DNA from: JBFXEO01 sp050180015 | GTDB taxonomy: Bacteria > Bacteroidota > Bacteroidia > Bacteroidales > Tenuifilaceae | DNA length: 13,056 nt | Direction of reading: 5' to 3' | NCBI GenBank assembly: GCA_050180015.1 | Contig: JBFXEO010000063.1 | Coordinates: forward strand, 1-13,056 | Shown: one piece after another, positions 6,758-13,056 of the stretch | Layout of the letters: every line of letters starts with the position of its first letter | How positions within the stretch are numbered: the first letter of the stretch is position 1 | Program-made: the position numbers and the translations under genes | Notes under the pieces: generated by a model | The model's input: only the letters and a program-made list of their open reading frames with translations | Told to the model about the DNA's origin: nothing | Databases searched by the model: none

Positions 6758-6851
6758 GGTTAAAAACCGTGTTGCCCAATCAATTAACCTCCTAAACGTT
6801 AAACATTTTTAAACAATATTTAACAGTAAGGTAAATATTGTTGTATTTTAT

Positions 6852-6882
6852 TTTGATAAGAATACATATTCGTTTATATTTA
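6852..6882 (+). promoter_or_regulatory. Bacteroidota-type promoter for the 131-residue orphan gene
   Basis: TTTG (6852-6855) is followed after 19 bases by TATATTTA (6875-6882), which fits TTTG-N19-TAnnTTTG except for the final base. The transcript would start near 6889, leaving a leader of about 70 bases before the ATG at 6962. The rest of the 273-base gap is AT-rich and shows only the pgi-proximal hairpin. Confidence 0.55.
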
Positions 6883-6961
6883 TGGCCTGTATTTGAGAAT
6901 TATTTAATGTTTGTTGATGTTAGTGTAGGGAGATGGTACTGGTAAAAATTTTCTTACTACG

Positions 6962-7357
6962 ATGGAAGGGAAACTTGCTTACAAACAAATTGTTATTACA
7001 GAGTTATCCGATGAAATCAGTGTTTTTCACCTATCTGAGTCAAAATTCAAGGAGGCCGAGTTATTTATTATGGGGTTAGCCCAATTCGTTGAGTATGCTG
7101 AGTACTACCGGCCAAAGTACGTTGTAATTGATAAGCGAAATTTAGAGTACAAAATGCCCATCGTTTTGAACGATTATTTTAACAAATACGGATTTGAATG
7201 CTTAAGAAAGGCGGGGGTTAAAAAAGTGTTACATCTGGTAAATGCCAACGATATAGATAGTAATGATGCTGTACGAAAACCTGCCGAGATTCTTGAATTT
7301 CCCGATTTAGAAAGTTGCCTTAAGTATATAAAAGAAGATACTTACAGTGATGAGTAA
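6962..7357 (+). CDS. Uncharacterised 131-residue protein, possibly SpoIIAA/STAS-like fold
   Basis: I do not recognise this protein with certainty. It has no signal peptide or membrane segment, so it is probably cytoplasmic. The pattern suggests alternating strands and helices: an N-terminal strand (about 8-23), a helix rich in hydrophobics (28-48), a buried strand YVVIDKRN (53-60), a helix around 66-84 (PIVLNDYFNKYGFECLRKAG), a strand VKKVLHLV (86-93) and a C-terminal helix LESCLKYIKE (116-125). This order, with VIDKRN followed by a helix, resembles small stand-alone SpoIIAA/STAS-like proteins of Bacteroidota, but the serine-containing DSxG loop of true anti-anti-sigma factors is missing. It stands alone, with its own promoter-like sequence, and converges on the response regulator gene 36 bases away. 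There is no basis for a specific function. Confidence 0.75.
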   Translation: MEGKLAYKQIVITELSDEISVFHLSESKFKEAELFIMGLAQFVEYAEYYRPKYVVIDKRNLEYKMPIVLNDYFNKYGFECLRKAGVKKVLHLVNANDIDSNDAVRKPAEILEFPDLESCLKYIKEDTYSDE

Positions 7358-7370
7358 GATTCTTTTATTC
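7341..7370 (+). terminator. Weak candidate terminator for the 131-residue gene
   Basis: CTTAC (7341-7345) and GTAAG (7354-7358) can pair around an 8-base loop overlapping the stop codon, followed by ATTCTTTTATTC. The 5-base stem is short and the T tract is interrupted, so this is only a suggestion. It lies in a 36-base gap between convergent genes. Confidence 0.22.
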
Positions 7371-7393
7371 CAAGCGTGTTTGTAATGTGAAGT

Positions 7394-8125
7394 TTAACCT
7401 ATGAACTTCTTATTCAAGAACTCCTGAAATTTACCCTTGTACCCATCGGCCACCGGAATATAAGCTGTTCCAAAAACGATTCTTCCACGTTCAATCGTTT
7501 GTATTTTATCCAAGTTTACGATGTAGGAGCGGTGGATACGCATAAATTGGGCCGATGGCAACCGTTCCTCCAAGGATTTTAAGGTCATAAGCGATAGTAC
7601 GGGTTTGGGGTGGTCTGTTAAATAAATTTTAACGTAATCTTTAAGTCCTTCTATGTAAATTATTTTCTCGTACTCAATCTTTAGCAGCTTATATTCCGAT
7701 TTTACAAATATCGAATTGTCATCGGAGGGCGTGGTGGCTTTTTCTTCCGGCAGCCGATTTGCCATGTTGAACCACGTAAAAGCTTTATTGGCCGCCTTAA
7801 GAAATTCCTGGTAGCTGAAAGGTTTTACGAGGTAATCTAGTGCATCGACCTTAAAACCTTCCAGCGCATACTGGCTATAGGCCGTGGTAAATATTATTTT
7901 TGGTCCGTTTTGAATAACCTTGGAAAGCTCAAGGCCTGTTACCCCTGGCATTTGTATATCAAGAAAAATTAGCCCTACCGGATTTGTGTTAAGGAACTGT
8001 ATTGCCTGAAAGGGTGAGGTGAATTTTTCGAGCAATTCGAGAAATGGAGTTTTTAGCACGTAACTTTCCAGCAGGTCTAATGCAAGAGGTTCATCGTCAA
8101 CTATAATACATTTTATACTTTTCAT
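7394..8125 (-). CDS. LytTR-family response regulator
   Basis: This 243-residue DNA-binding regulator is the last gene of the pump array. Residues 1-115 form a CheY-like receiver: acidic pair DD (10-11), phosphoacceptor Asp56 in FLDIQMP, Thr80 in IFTTAYS and Lys101 in LVKPF, all expected residues in place. After a linker (about 120-137), residues 138-240 are a LytTR DNA-binding domain. It has KIIYIEGLKDYVKIYL (154-169), FMRIHRSYIVNLDKI (194-208) and IPVADGYKG near 223-231, where the family more often has IPVSR. LytTR proteins bind pairs of short direct repeats upstream of target promoters. The start codon overlaps the kinase stop by 4 bases, which points to coupled translation and a cognate pair. 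The natural target is the promoter of this pump operon, which lies beyond the window. Confidence 0.93.
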   Translation of the reverse strand: MKSIKCIIVDDEPLALDLLESYVLKTPFLELLEKFTSPFQAIQFLNTNPVGLIFLDIQMPGVTGLELSKVIQNGPKIIFTTAYSQYALEGFKVDALDYLVKPFSYQEFLKAANKAFTWFNMANRLPEEKATTPSDDNSIFVKSEYKLLKIEYEKIIYIEGLKDYVKIYLTDHPKPVLSLMTLKSLEERLPSAQFMRIHRSYIVNLDKIQTIERGRIVFGTAYIPVADGYKGKFQEFLNKKFIG

Positions 8126-9180
8126 GGCTGAATTACAACTTTAACATGGAACAGATTATCAATAAAATCTTTAATAAAGATGAACTTTCCGGGGTAAATT
8201 AACGAAAGTCTTTTTTGAAAATTTTCGAGCCCAATGCCATAGGCCTCTTTATCTGTTTGATATTTCTGGGGGAAATTGGTGTTCAGCGTTTCAAACGAAA
8301 CAATGTGTTCACTTTCCTTTAGCGATATTTTTATTACTGACTTTTCGTTTGGATTGATACCATGCTTAAAGGCATTTTCAACAAGGGGGATAAAAAGAAT
8401 TGGGGCTATGGTTGTTTCCTTGTTTTCGATGCTAAAGCTTGTTTCCACCTCGGCACTGGATGATAGCCGGATTTCCATGAGTGCGATGTAGCTTTTTAAA
8501 AATTCAACCTCACTGGTTAAGGCCACCCTATCCTCATTCGTTTCGTAAAGGTGATAACGCATTAATTTCGCAAGTCCGTGTACCGATTCCTGCGCTTTTT
8601 CAGGTGATATTTGAATGAGCGAGTAGATGTTGTTGAGCGTGTTGAAAAAGAAATGGGGGTTTAGCTGCATTTTAAGGTTGTTGAGCTCCGACTTTAGATT
8701 CTCGTTCTCCAAATTTTTACGCTGATTTTCGGACGTGTACCATCTGCTGGTTGTTTTTATCGCTACGCTGATGCTTACAATAAAAAGGAATGGGAAGTTG
8801 TGCAACCCAAAAAGCAACCCCTTGGGTGGCTTTGGCATGGGCGATATCCTATCTGCTGGACTGTACCAGAGCAAATTACGTAAAAGATCAGAGGAATAAG
8901 AAAAAACAACAATTAGCAGCAGGTTTATCACCAGAAATAAAATAATTTTTTTGTTGAATAGCAGCCTGTCAACTAGCATGGAGTAGTTAAGGTAAAATAG
9001 CACTATTGAAAAAAACATGGGGATCCACATCAAGAAATCGAACATTGGTTCCCTCGGATGATCATCAAAACGCGATCTGTTAAATGAAAAGAGAATGGGA
9101 GCGGCAAACCAAAAAGTCCAAATAAGGACATGGAGGGCAATTGTGGCTACTTTTTTTGATTTTGGATTGAGGTTAATCAT
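8122..9180 (-). CDS. LytS/YehU-type sensor histidine kinase
   Basis: This 352-residue inner-membrane kinase has about four membrane segments (near 12-32, 48-67, 78-97 and 122-141) with little periplasmic sequence between them, then a short coiled linker (150-172). The His_kinase dimerisation block LNPHFFFNTLNNIYSLI (173-189) has the phosphoacceptor His176. An HATPase domain follows with the N box PLVENAFKHG (265-274) and the glycine-rich GIGLENFQKRL (315-325). As in many kinases of this subfamily, the DxGxG box is not recognisable; the corresponding part reads around FETLNTN (296-302). The lack of a large extracytoplasmic sensor domain suggests sensing within the membrane or through a partner, such as the exported small protein or the permease encoded just upstream. 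It overlaps the response regulator gene by 4 bases and follows the Spy-like gene after 75 bases. Confidence 0.92.
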   Translation of the reverse strand: MINLNPKSKKVATIALHVLIWTFWFAAPILFSFNRSRFDDHPREPMFDFLMWIPMFFSIVLFYLNYSMLVDRLLFNKKIILFLVINLLLIVVFSYSSDLLRNLLWYSPADRISPMPKPPKGLLFGLHNFPFLFIVSISVAIKTTSRWYTSENQRKNLENENLKSELNNLKMQLNPHFFFNTLNNIYSLIQISPEKAQESVHGLAKLMRYHLYETNEDRVALTSEVEFLKSYIALMEIRLSSSAEVETSFSIENKETTIAPILFIPLVENAFKHGINPNEKSVIKISLKESEHIVSFETLNTNFPQKYQTDKEAYGIGLENFQKRLSLIYPGKFIFIKDFIDNLFHVKVVIQP

Positions 9181-9255
9181 TGCAATGTGGTTCTGTATTG
9201 TTGAATATATTTATGTCGCTATGCTTGCCAGTGCTGGTTGAATTTCATTCTGTCA

Positions 9256-9615
9256 TCATCTGGCCCCGCCCCCACGCTTGGGCTTATGTTCCTCCATAAG
9301 ATTTAGATATATCTGATACTGTTCATCGGTGAGAATTTTTTTTACCTTTTCATCCCTTTTTGCTTCAAGTTCTTGGATGTCAACCCTAGCGTTTGATTTC
9401 CTGTTTTCTTCCATGCTGGTGAAGAAATTTACCAGCACAACCTTAACAGAGTCTCGTACAGCAGGTGAAAGGCTCACCTTTTCCTCCAGTTCGCTGATTG
9501 TTTTAGACGCCACGTTGCCTGCGTTCATAGCGGGAAAATTTGAGTTCGGCCTTTGTGCCGTTGCAATCATTGATGCCACCGTTAGCCCGATTGTAAAAAT
9601 GATGTTTTTTTTCAT
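9256..9615 (-). CDS. Small exported Spy/CpxP-like helical protein
   Basis: This 119-residue protein starts with a signal peptide (MKKNIIFTIGLTVASMIATA, cleavage likely before Gln21). The mature part is predicted almost entirely helical and charged. SLSPAVRDSVKVVLVNFF (48-65) and ILTDEQYQIYLNLMEE (94-109) resemble the two LTxxQ-type helical segments of Spy/CpxP periplasmic proteins, especially the LTxEQ-x-x-Y-L form common in Bacteroidota. The tail is basic and glycine-rich (HKPKRGGGAR). Spy is an ATP-independent periplasmic chaperone, and CpxP restrains the sensor kinase CpxA; either role would suit the position between a pump permease and a sensor kinase. The match is to a weak motif, so the function is inferred. 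It starts 25 bases after the permease stop and is very likely in the same transcript. Confidence 0.78.
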   Translation of the reverse strand: MKKNIIFTIGLTVASMIATAQRPNSNFPAMNAGNVASKTISELEEKVSLSPAVRDSVKVVLVNFFTSMEENRKSNARVDIQELEAKRDEKVKKILTDEQYQIYLNLMEEHKPKRGGGAR

Positions 9616-9640
9616 AGCTTTTAGCTTACGTTGAATGTTT

Positions 9641-10861
9641 TTACTCGTAGCGCAACGCTTCTATGGGGTCCAGGTAGGCTGCCTTACGGGCCGGATACCA
9701 GCCAAAGAACATACCCGTTGCGGCGCATACAATAAACGATATAATAATAGATGCGGATGTAATCAGTACCGGCCAGTTCAGTATGGACGAAACTAGAATG
9801 GAAGCAGTAACCCCCAACATTATTCCAATAATACCGCCAACCAGACTAATGATTACTGCTTCCAGCAAAAACTGAAACGTGATATCAATTCCCCGTCCAC
9901 CAATAGCCATGCGTAAACCAATTTCCCGGGTCCGTTCAGTTACCGAAACAAACATGATATTCATTATTCCAATACCACCAACCAGCAATGAAATTCCTGC
10001 AATTGATGCAAGCAGGGCCGTTAGCATTTCAGTTACGGAGCTGAGTGTTTTAATCATTTCTTCCTGTGATCGAATCTCAAAGTCATCCTCGTCAGAATCC
10101 CGTAGTTTATGTGTTGATCTTAAAACCTGAGAAATTTCAGATATTGCCTGGGCGGATGTGTTTTCATCAGTTGATGAGGCGTAAATACTTTGAACATGGG
10201 TAACGGCCAATATCCTTTTTTGAATGGTGGTGTAGGGTGCAAGGATAATATCATCCTGATCCTGCCCGAAGTTATTCTGGCCTTTTTCGTCGAGCACCCC
10301 AATCACCGTAAATGGTATTCCCTTAAACCTAACAGATTTTCCAATAGGTGATGATCCGTCGGGGAAAAGGTTACTTATAACTGTTTTGCCCAGTAAGCAT
10401 ACCTTGCTGGCCCTGGCCACATCAGAATCAGTAAACATTACTCCATCCTTAACCGATAAGTTGCGGATTTTGAGAAATGCAGCGCTCACGCCCTGGATGG
10501 ATGTTGGCCAGTTTTTCCCCCCGCTAATTACCTGTCCGCTGCTGCTTACCAAAGGCGATACGGCGGCTACGCTTGGACACTGCTTTTCAATCATCTTGGC
10601 ATCGGAAATTTTAAGGGTTTGCATACTGCTAAAATCCATTCTGACACCGCCCTGCATATCGCTGTACGGACGAATGAATATCATGTTGGTACCCATGCTT
10701 GATAGTTCCGCCCGAATACTTTGCTTTGAACCCTGACCTATGGCAAGCATGGTAATTACAGATGCTATGCCAATAATAATCCCCAGCATGGTCAAGAATG
10801 TCCGCATTTTATTCTTTGCCATTGCCATCAGGGCTATCTTCACCAAATTGGTTATATTCAT
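9641..10861 (-). CDS. MacB-type ABC transporter permease (FtsX domain)
   Basis: This 406-residue inner-membrane permease has the four-helix MacB layout. The first helix (about 21-43) follows the amphipathic NLVKIALMAMAKNKMRTFLTMLGIIIGIASV segment typical of the family. A large periplasmic domain spans about 44-278. Three C-terminal helices lie near 283-306, 332-357 and 368-390. Cytoplasmic coupling features include SVTERTREIGLRMAIGGRGIDI (306-327), which contacts the ATPase, and the hallmark C-terminus GWYPARKAAYLDPIEALRYE. In E. coli MacB the ATPase is fused to the N-terminus; here it is a separate gene 8 bases upstream, as in YknYZ-like systems. Such machines do not carry substrate through the membrane but drive substrates from the periplasm through the adaptor and outer-membrane channel. 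The substrate is unknown: antibiotics, peptides, lipoproteins and haem precursors are all known for relatives. Confidence 0.94.
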   Translation of the reverse strand: MNITNLVKIALMAMAKNKMRTFLTMLGIIIGIASVITMLAIGQGSKQSIRAELSSMGTNMIFIRPYSDMQGGVRMDFSSMQTLKISDAKMIEKQCPSVAAVSPLVSSSGQVISGGKNWPTSIQGVSAAFLKIRNLSVKDGVMFTDSDVARASKVCLLGKTVISNLFPDGSSPIGKSVRFKGIPFTVIGVLDEKGQNNFGQDQDDIILAPYTTIQKRILAVTHVQSIYASSTDENTSAQAISEISQVLRSTHKLRDSDEDDFEIRSQEEMIKTLSSVTEMLTALLASIAGISLLVGGIGIMNIMFVSVTERTREIGLRMAIGGRGIDITFQFLLEAVIISLVGGIIGIMLGVTASILVSSILNWPVLITSASIIISFIVCAATGMFFGWYPARKAAYLDPIEALRYE

Positions 10862-10869
10862 GCTTGCTG

Positions 10870-11613
10870 CTAATTATCGGCGTTTACGGGTAAATTCTCC
10901 AAATACCAGCTTGCTGCTTTAGGGCTTTCCACCGGATCGTCTTTTACAATGTGCCCATCTCTCAGGGTTATGGTTCTTTTGCTGAGCGAGGCGATATCGG
11001 GTTCGTGGGTAACAAAAACGATAGTTTTCCCGCTCTGGTTCAGCCGTTGAAATAAATCCATGACATCGTAGCTGGTTTTTGAATCTAAATTGCCTGTGGC
11101 TTCATCGGCTAAAATCATTACGGGGTCGTTTACCAAAGCTCTGGCAATTGCCACCCGTTGCTGCTGCCCGCCCGATAGTTGATTTGGGGTATGCCCCATC
11201 CTATTTACTAGGTCAACGGCTTTAAGGGCCGAAATTGCCCGCTCGCGGCGCTCCTTGTAGGATATCTTTGAGTTGTAGAGTAGTGGGAGTTCTACATTCT
11301 CTAGTGCGGATGTACGTGGCAGCAGGTTGAACGATTGAAAAACAAAACCAATTTTCTGATTTCTTAATCGGGCTAGTTCATTTTTTGATAGCTGGGCTAC
11401 CGAAACGCCATCGAGTAGGTAATTGCCCGATGTTGGCTTATCCAAACATCCCAGAAGATTCAGCAATGTTGATTTCCCGGAACCGCTAGCACCCATTATA
11501 GTTAAAAATTCTCCCTTTTTGACTACGAACGATACGCCACAAAGCGCTTTTACAGTTTCGCTGCCAACTATAAATTCACGTTTAATGTTGTCTAGGTTAA
11601 TAATCTCGTCCAT
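10870..11613 (-). CDS. ABC transporter ATPase, LolD/MacB class
   Basis: This 247-residue cytoplasmic ATPase powers the adjacent MacB-type permease. It has all the expected motifs: Walker A GASGSGKST (41-49), Q loop FVFQSFNLLPR (90-100) with the Phe-Asn-Leu-Leu wording typical of the MacB/LolD/FtsE class, signature LSGGQQQR (146-153), Walker B VMILADEATG (165-174) with catalytic Glu171, D loop NLDS (175-178) and the switch histidine in VTHEPDIA (201-208). The C-terminus carries a short extra tail (about 225-247) after the usual DGHIV end. It lies between the adaptor gene (20 bases upstream) and the permease gene (8 bases downstream), which makes the pairing clear. Confidence 0.95.
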   Translation of the reverse strand: MDEIINLDNIKREFIVGSETVKALCGVSFVVKKGEFLTIMGASGSGKSTLLNLLGCLDKPTSGNYLLDGVSVAQLSKNELARLRNQKIGFVFQSFNLLPRTSALENVELPLLYNSKISYKERRERAISALKAVDLVNRMGHTPNQLSGGQQQRVAIARALVNDPVMILADEATGNLDSKTSYDVMDLFQRLNQSGKTIVFVTHEPDIASLSKRTITLRDGHIVKDDPVESPKAASWYLENLPVNADN

Positions 11614-11633
11614 GTTGAAAGAATTGAATTTAC

Positions 11634-12923
11634 TTACGACGTTTTTTTGGTTTTATTTCCTTGCGGAGGTTTCGGCATAAAAGGACTTCCGCTTTGAGAT
11701 TGTTGAGTTCCGTTTGTTCTCTTTACCTTTGAAGCTCCAATAATAACGCTATCGCCCAAACTCAAACCTGATAGCACTTCTATGCGCGCTCCGTCTTCTA
11801 AGCCGGTTTCCACGAATCGGGGTTCAATGGTGTTCCCCTTTTTTATCCAAACAACCTTAACGTTCTCGGATTTTGAGTCAAATTCACCTTGAGGCTGATG
11901 ATTGGCAGAAATATCCCCGCCACTCATTGGCGGTGGCATACCGTGTGGCCCATTGTTGCCGTTTTTACCCGGTGGCTCCGGGAACTGTTGTATTGTAAAT
12001 ATTTCTGCCAACTCCTGTGTTGGCTCAAACTGTAGGGCCTTGGGTACAACCAGTAATGTATTCTTGGCTTCAAGAATAATTATTTCGATGCTGGCCGTTA
12101 GCCCGGGCATCAACTTCAATTCTTTGTTAGGCGCTTCAATGATTACGGTATATGTAACAACATTTGATGTGGTGGTGGGTTGTAGCCTGATTTGGGTAAC
12201 ATTACCTGAGAATGTATCGTTTGGGAAGGCATCAACCGTAAACTTTACCGGTTGCCCAACCTTAACTTGCCCAATATCAGCTTCGTCCACATCAGCCTCA
12301 ACCTGCATTTTTGTGAGATCACGGGCAATTGAGAAGAGCGTGGGGGTGCTGAAACTTGCTGCAACCGTTTGCCCTTCCTCTACGCTTTTGTTTAATATTA
12401 CCCCGTCAATTGGTGAGTATATGTAGGCATAAGACAGGTTAACCTCGGCCTGTTCTAGTTTTGATTTTAGCTGATCTACGTTAGCGCTGGCGTTGTTGTA
12501 CTGATATTGAACTTCCTCAAATTCAACATCGCTTACAAGTGAATCCCGGTATAATTTTTCTGTGCGACTAAAATTTTGCCTGCGATAATTTAGCTCATTT
12601 TCGGCCGAAGATAAACTTGCTTTTGATTGTAAAACCTGAGCCTTTAAGGTCGATCGGTCAAGTTCGGCAAGCAGCTGCCCCTTTTTTACCGCATCGTTAT
12701 AGTCAACATATATTTTATCGATAACGCCAGAAACCTGTGTTCCAACGTCAATTTCATCAATGGGCTCAACCGTTCCGGTGGCAGTTACCGTATTCATTAT
12801 ATTGCCGGTAGTAACAGTAGCGGTGTTGAGGGTTAAAACATCGCTTTTTTTACTTCTGAAAATTACTACTCCTACGACTGTTAGAACTAGTGAAAATCCT
12901 ATGATCAATAATTTTTTCTTCAT
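11634..12923 (-). CDS. MacA-like periplasmic adaptor of the ABC pump (HlyD/RND-MFP family)
   Basis: This 429-residue adaptor is anchored by one N-terminal membrane segment (about 4-22, with no lipobox cysteine) and otherwise periplasmic. Domain order follows MacA: a first lipoyl half (TATGTVEPIDEIDVGTQVSGVIDKIYVDYNDAVKKGQLLAELD, 47-89), an alpha-helical hairpin rich in coiled-coil heptads (about 90-160) that docks on the TolC-like channel, the second lipoyl half (SYAYIYSPIDGVILNKSVEEGQTV, 164-187), a beta-barrel (about 203-282) and a membrane-proximal domain (about 283-400). A low-complexity insertion rich in Pro, Gly and Asn (314-348) interrupts the last domain, and the tail (402-429) is also Pro/Gln/Lys rich. 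Its ATG overlaps the stop of the upstream outer-membrane factor gene by 4 bases, which argues for coupled translation. The adaptor joins the MacB-type permease to the outer-membrane channel. Confidence 0.94.
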   Translation of the reverse strand: MKKKLLIIGFSLVLTVVGVVIFRSKKSDVLTLNTATVTTGNIMNTVTATGTVEPIDEIDVGTQVSGVIDKIYVDYNDAVKKGQLLAELDRSTLKAQVLQSKASLSSAENELNYRRQNFSRTEKLYRDSLVSDVEFEEVQYQYNNASANVDQLKSKLEQAEVNLSYAYIYSPIDGVILNKSVEEGQTVAASFSTPTLFSIARDLTKMQVEADVDEADIGQVKVGQPVKFTVDAFPNDTFSGNVTQIRLQPTTTSNVVTYTVIIEAPNKELKLMPGLTASIEIIILEAKNTLLVVPKALQFEPTQELAEIFTIQQFPEPPGKNGNNGPHGMPPPMSGGDISANHQPQGEFDSKSENVKVVWIKKGNTIEPRFVETGLEDGARIEVLSGLSLGDSVIIGASKVKRTNGTQQSQSGSPFMPKPPQGNKTKKTS

Positions 12924-13056
12924 ACCTTGAAAATTGGATTACCCATGTAAAAATCTAATATTTTCCGGTTTAGTATTGCGGAATACTTGGCCTGAGTGTA
13001 CTCTGCCCTAGCGTTCAGAAACGTTGTTTTTGCTTCAAGGAGTTCCACTGTGTTGA
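12920..13056 (-). CDS. TolC-like outer-membrane efflux protein, C-terminal end only
   Basis: Only the last 45 codons are inside the window, open at the right edge. The minus-strand frame ending at the TGA at 12922-12920 reads NTVELLEAKTTFLNARAEYTQAKYSAILNRKILDFYMGNPIFKV. This is the typical end of the OEP family in Bacteroidota: the ELLEAxxxLLxARxEYxxAKYxALLxxKxLDFYxG pattern from the last long periplasmic helix and final strand. It would form the trimeric outer-membrane channel for the adaptor and permease encoded directly downstream. The TGA overlaps the adaptor's ATG as ATGA. The start of the gene, and the probable operon promoter, lie beyond position 13056. Confidence 0.85.
   Translation of the reverse strand, partial: NTVELLEAKTTFLNARAEYTQAKYSAILNRKILDFYMGNPIFKV

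Noticed and set aside
11902..12426. 174-codon plus-strand open frame
   Set aside because: It is the antisense shadow of the adaptor gene; the low-complexity segment keeps the opposite strand open.
1..13056. tRNA, rRNA, CRISPR array, insertion sequence, prophage or toxin-antitoxin pair
   Set aside because: Reading both strands showed no clover-leaf gene, regular spaced repeats, transposase or integrase motifs, or paired small genes of that type.

Overview
The window looks like chromosomal DNA from a member of the Bacteroidota, most likely the order Bacteroidales. The evidence is: promoter-like pairs of TTTG and TAnnTTTG about 19 bases apart, genes mostly without Shine-Dalgarno sequences, a gpsA-pgi gene pair with the Bacteroidales form of GpsA, and a LytS/LytTR-type two-component system attached to a MacAB-like pump. 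No tRNA, rRNA, CRISPR array, transposase or phage gene was seen, so this is mostly ordinary core and envelope-related DNA.

Layout. Positions 1-1050 (minus strand) hold the start of a family 2 glycosyltransferase, cut by the window edge, and a nitroreductase-family gene broken by one missing base near 742. The nitroreductase still has a textbook Bacteroidota promoter. Positions 1196-2842 (plus) encode a SulP anion transporter with a C-terminal STAS domain. It converges, with only two bases between stop codons, on an RlmN/Cfr-family radical SAM rRNA methyltransferase (2845-3864, minus). Positions 3956-6688 (plus) carry a tiny lipoprotein, gpsA (glycerol-3-phosphate dehydrogenase) and pgi (glucose-6-phosphate isomerase), which link glycolysis to phospholipid precursor supply. 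After pgi comes a compact inverted repeat built from CCTG-n-CAGG palindromes. Next is a lone gene for a 131-residue protein of possible SpoIIAA/STAS-like fold, preceded by a good promoter match.

Positions 7394-13056 (minus) form one tightly packed array, in transcription order: the 3' end of a TolC-like outer-membrane factor, a MacA-like adaptor, a LolD/MacB-type ATPase, a MacB-type permease, a small exported Spy/CpxP-like protein, a LytS/YehU-type histidine kinase and a LytTR response regulator. Two junctions overlap by four bases. Together these genes describe a tripartite ABC efflux or export machine co-transcribed with its likely envelope-stress sensor and regulator. The operon promoter lies outside the window.

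No clearly new system is proven here. The most unusual points are the Spy-like protein placed between pump and kinase, the divergent C-terminal motif of the RlmN-like enzyme, the orphan 131-residue protein, the palindromic element after pgi and the frameshifted nitroreductase.
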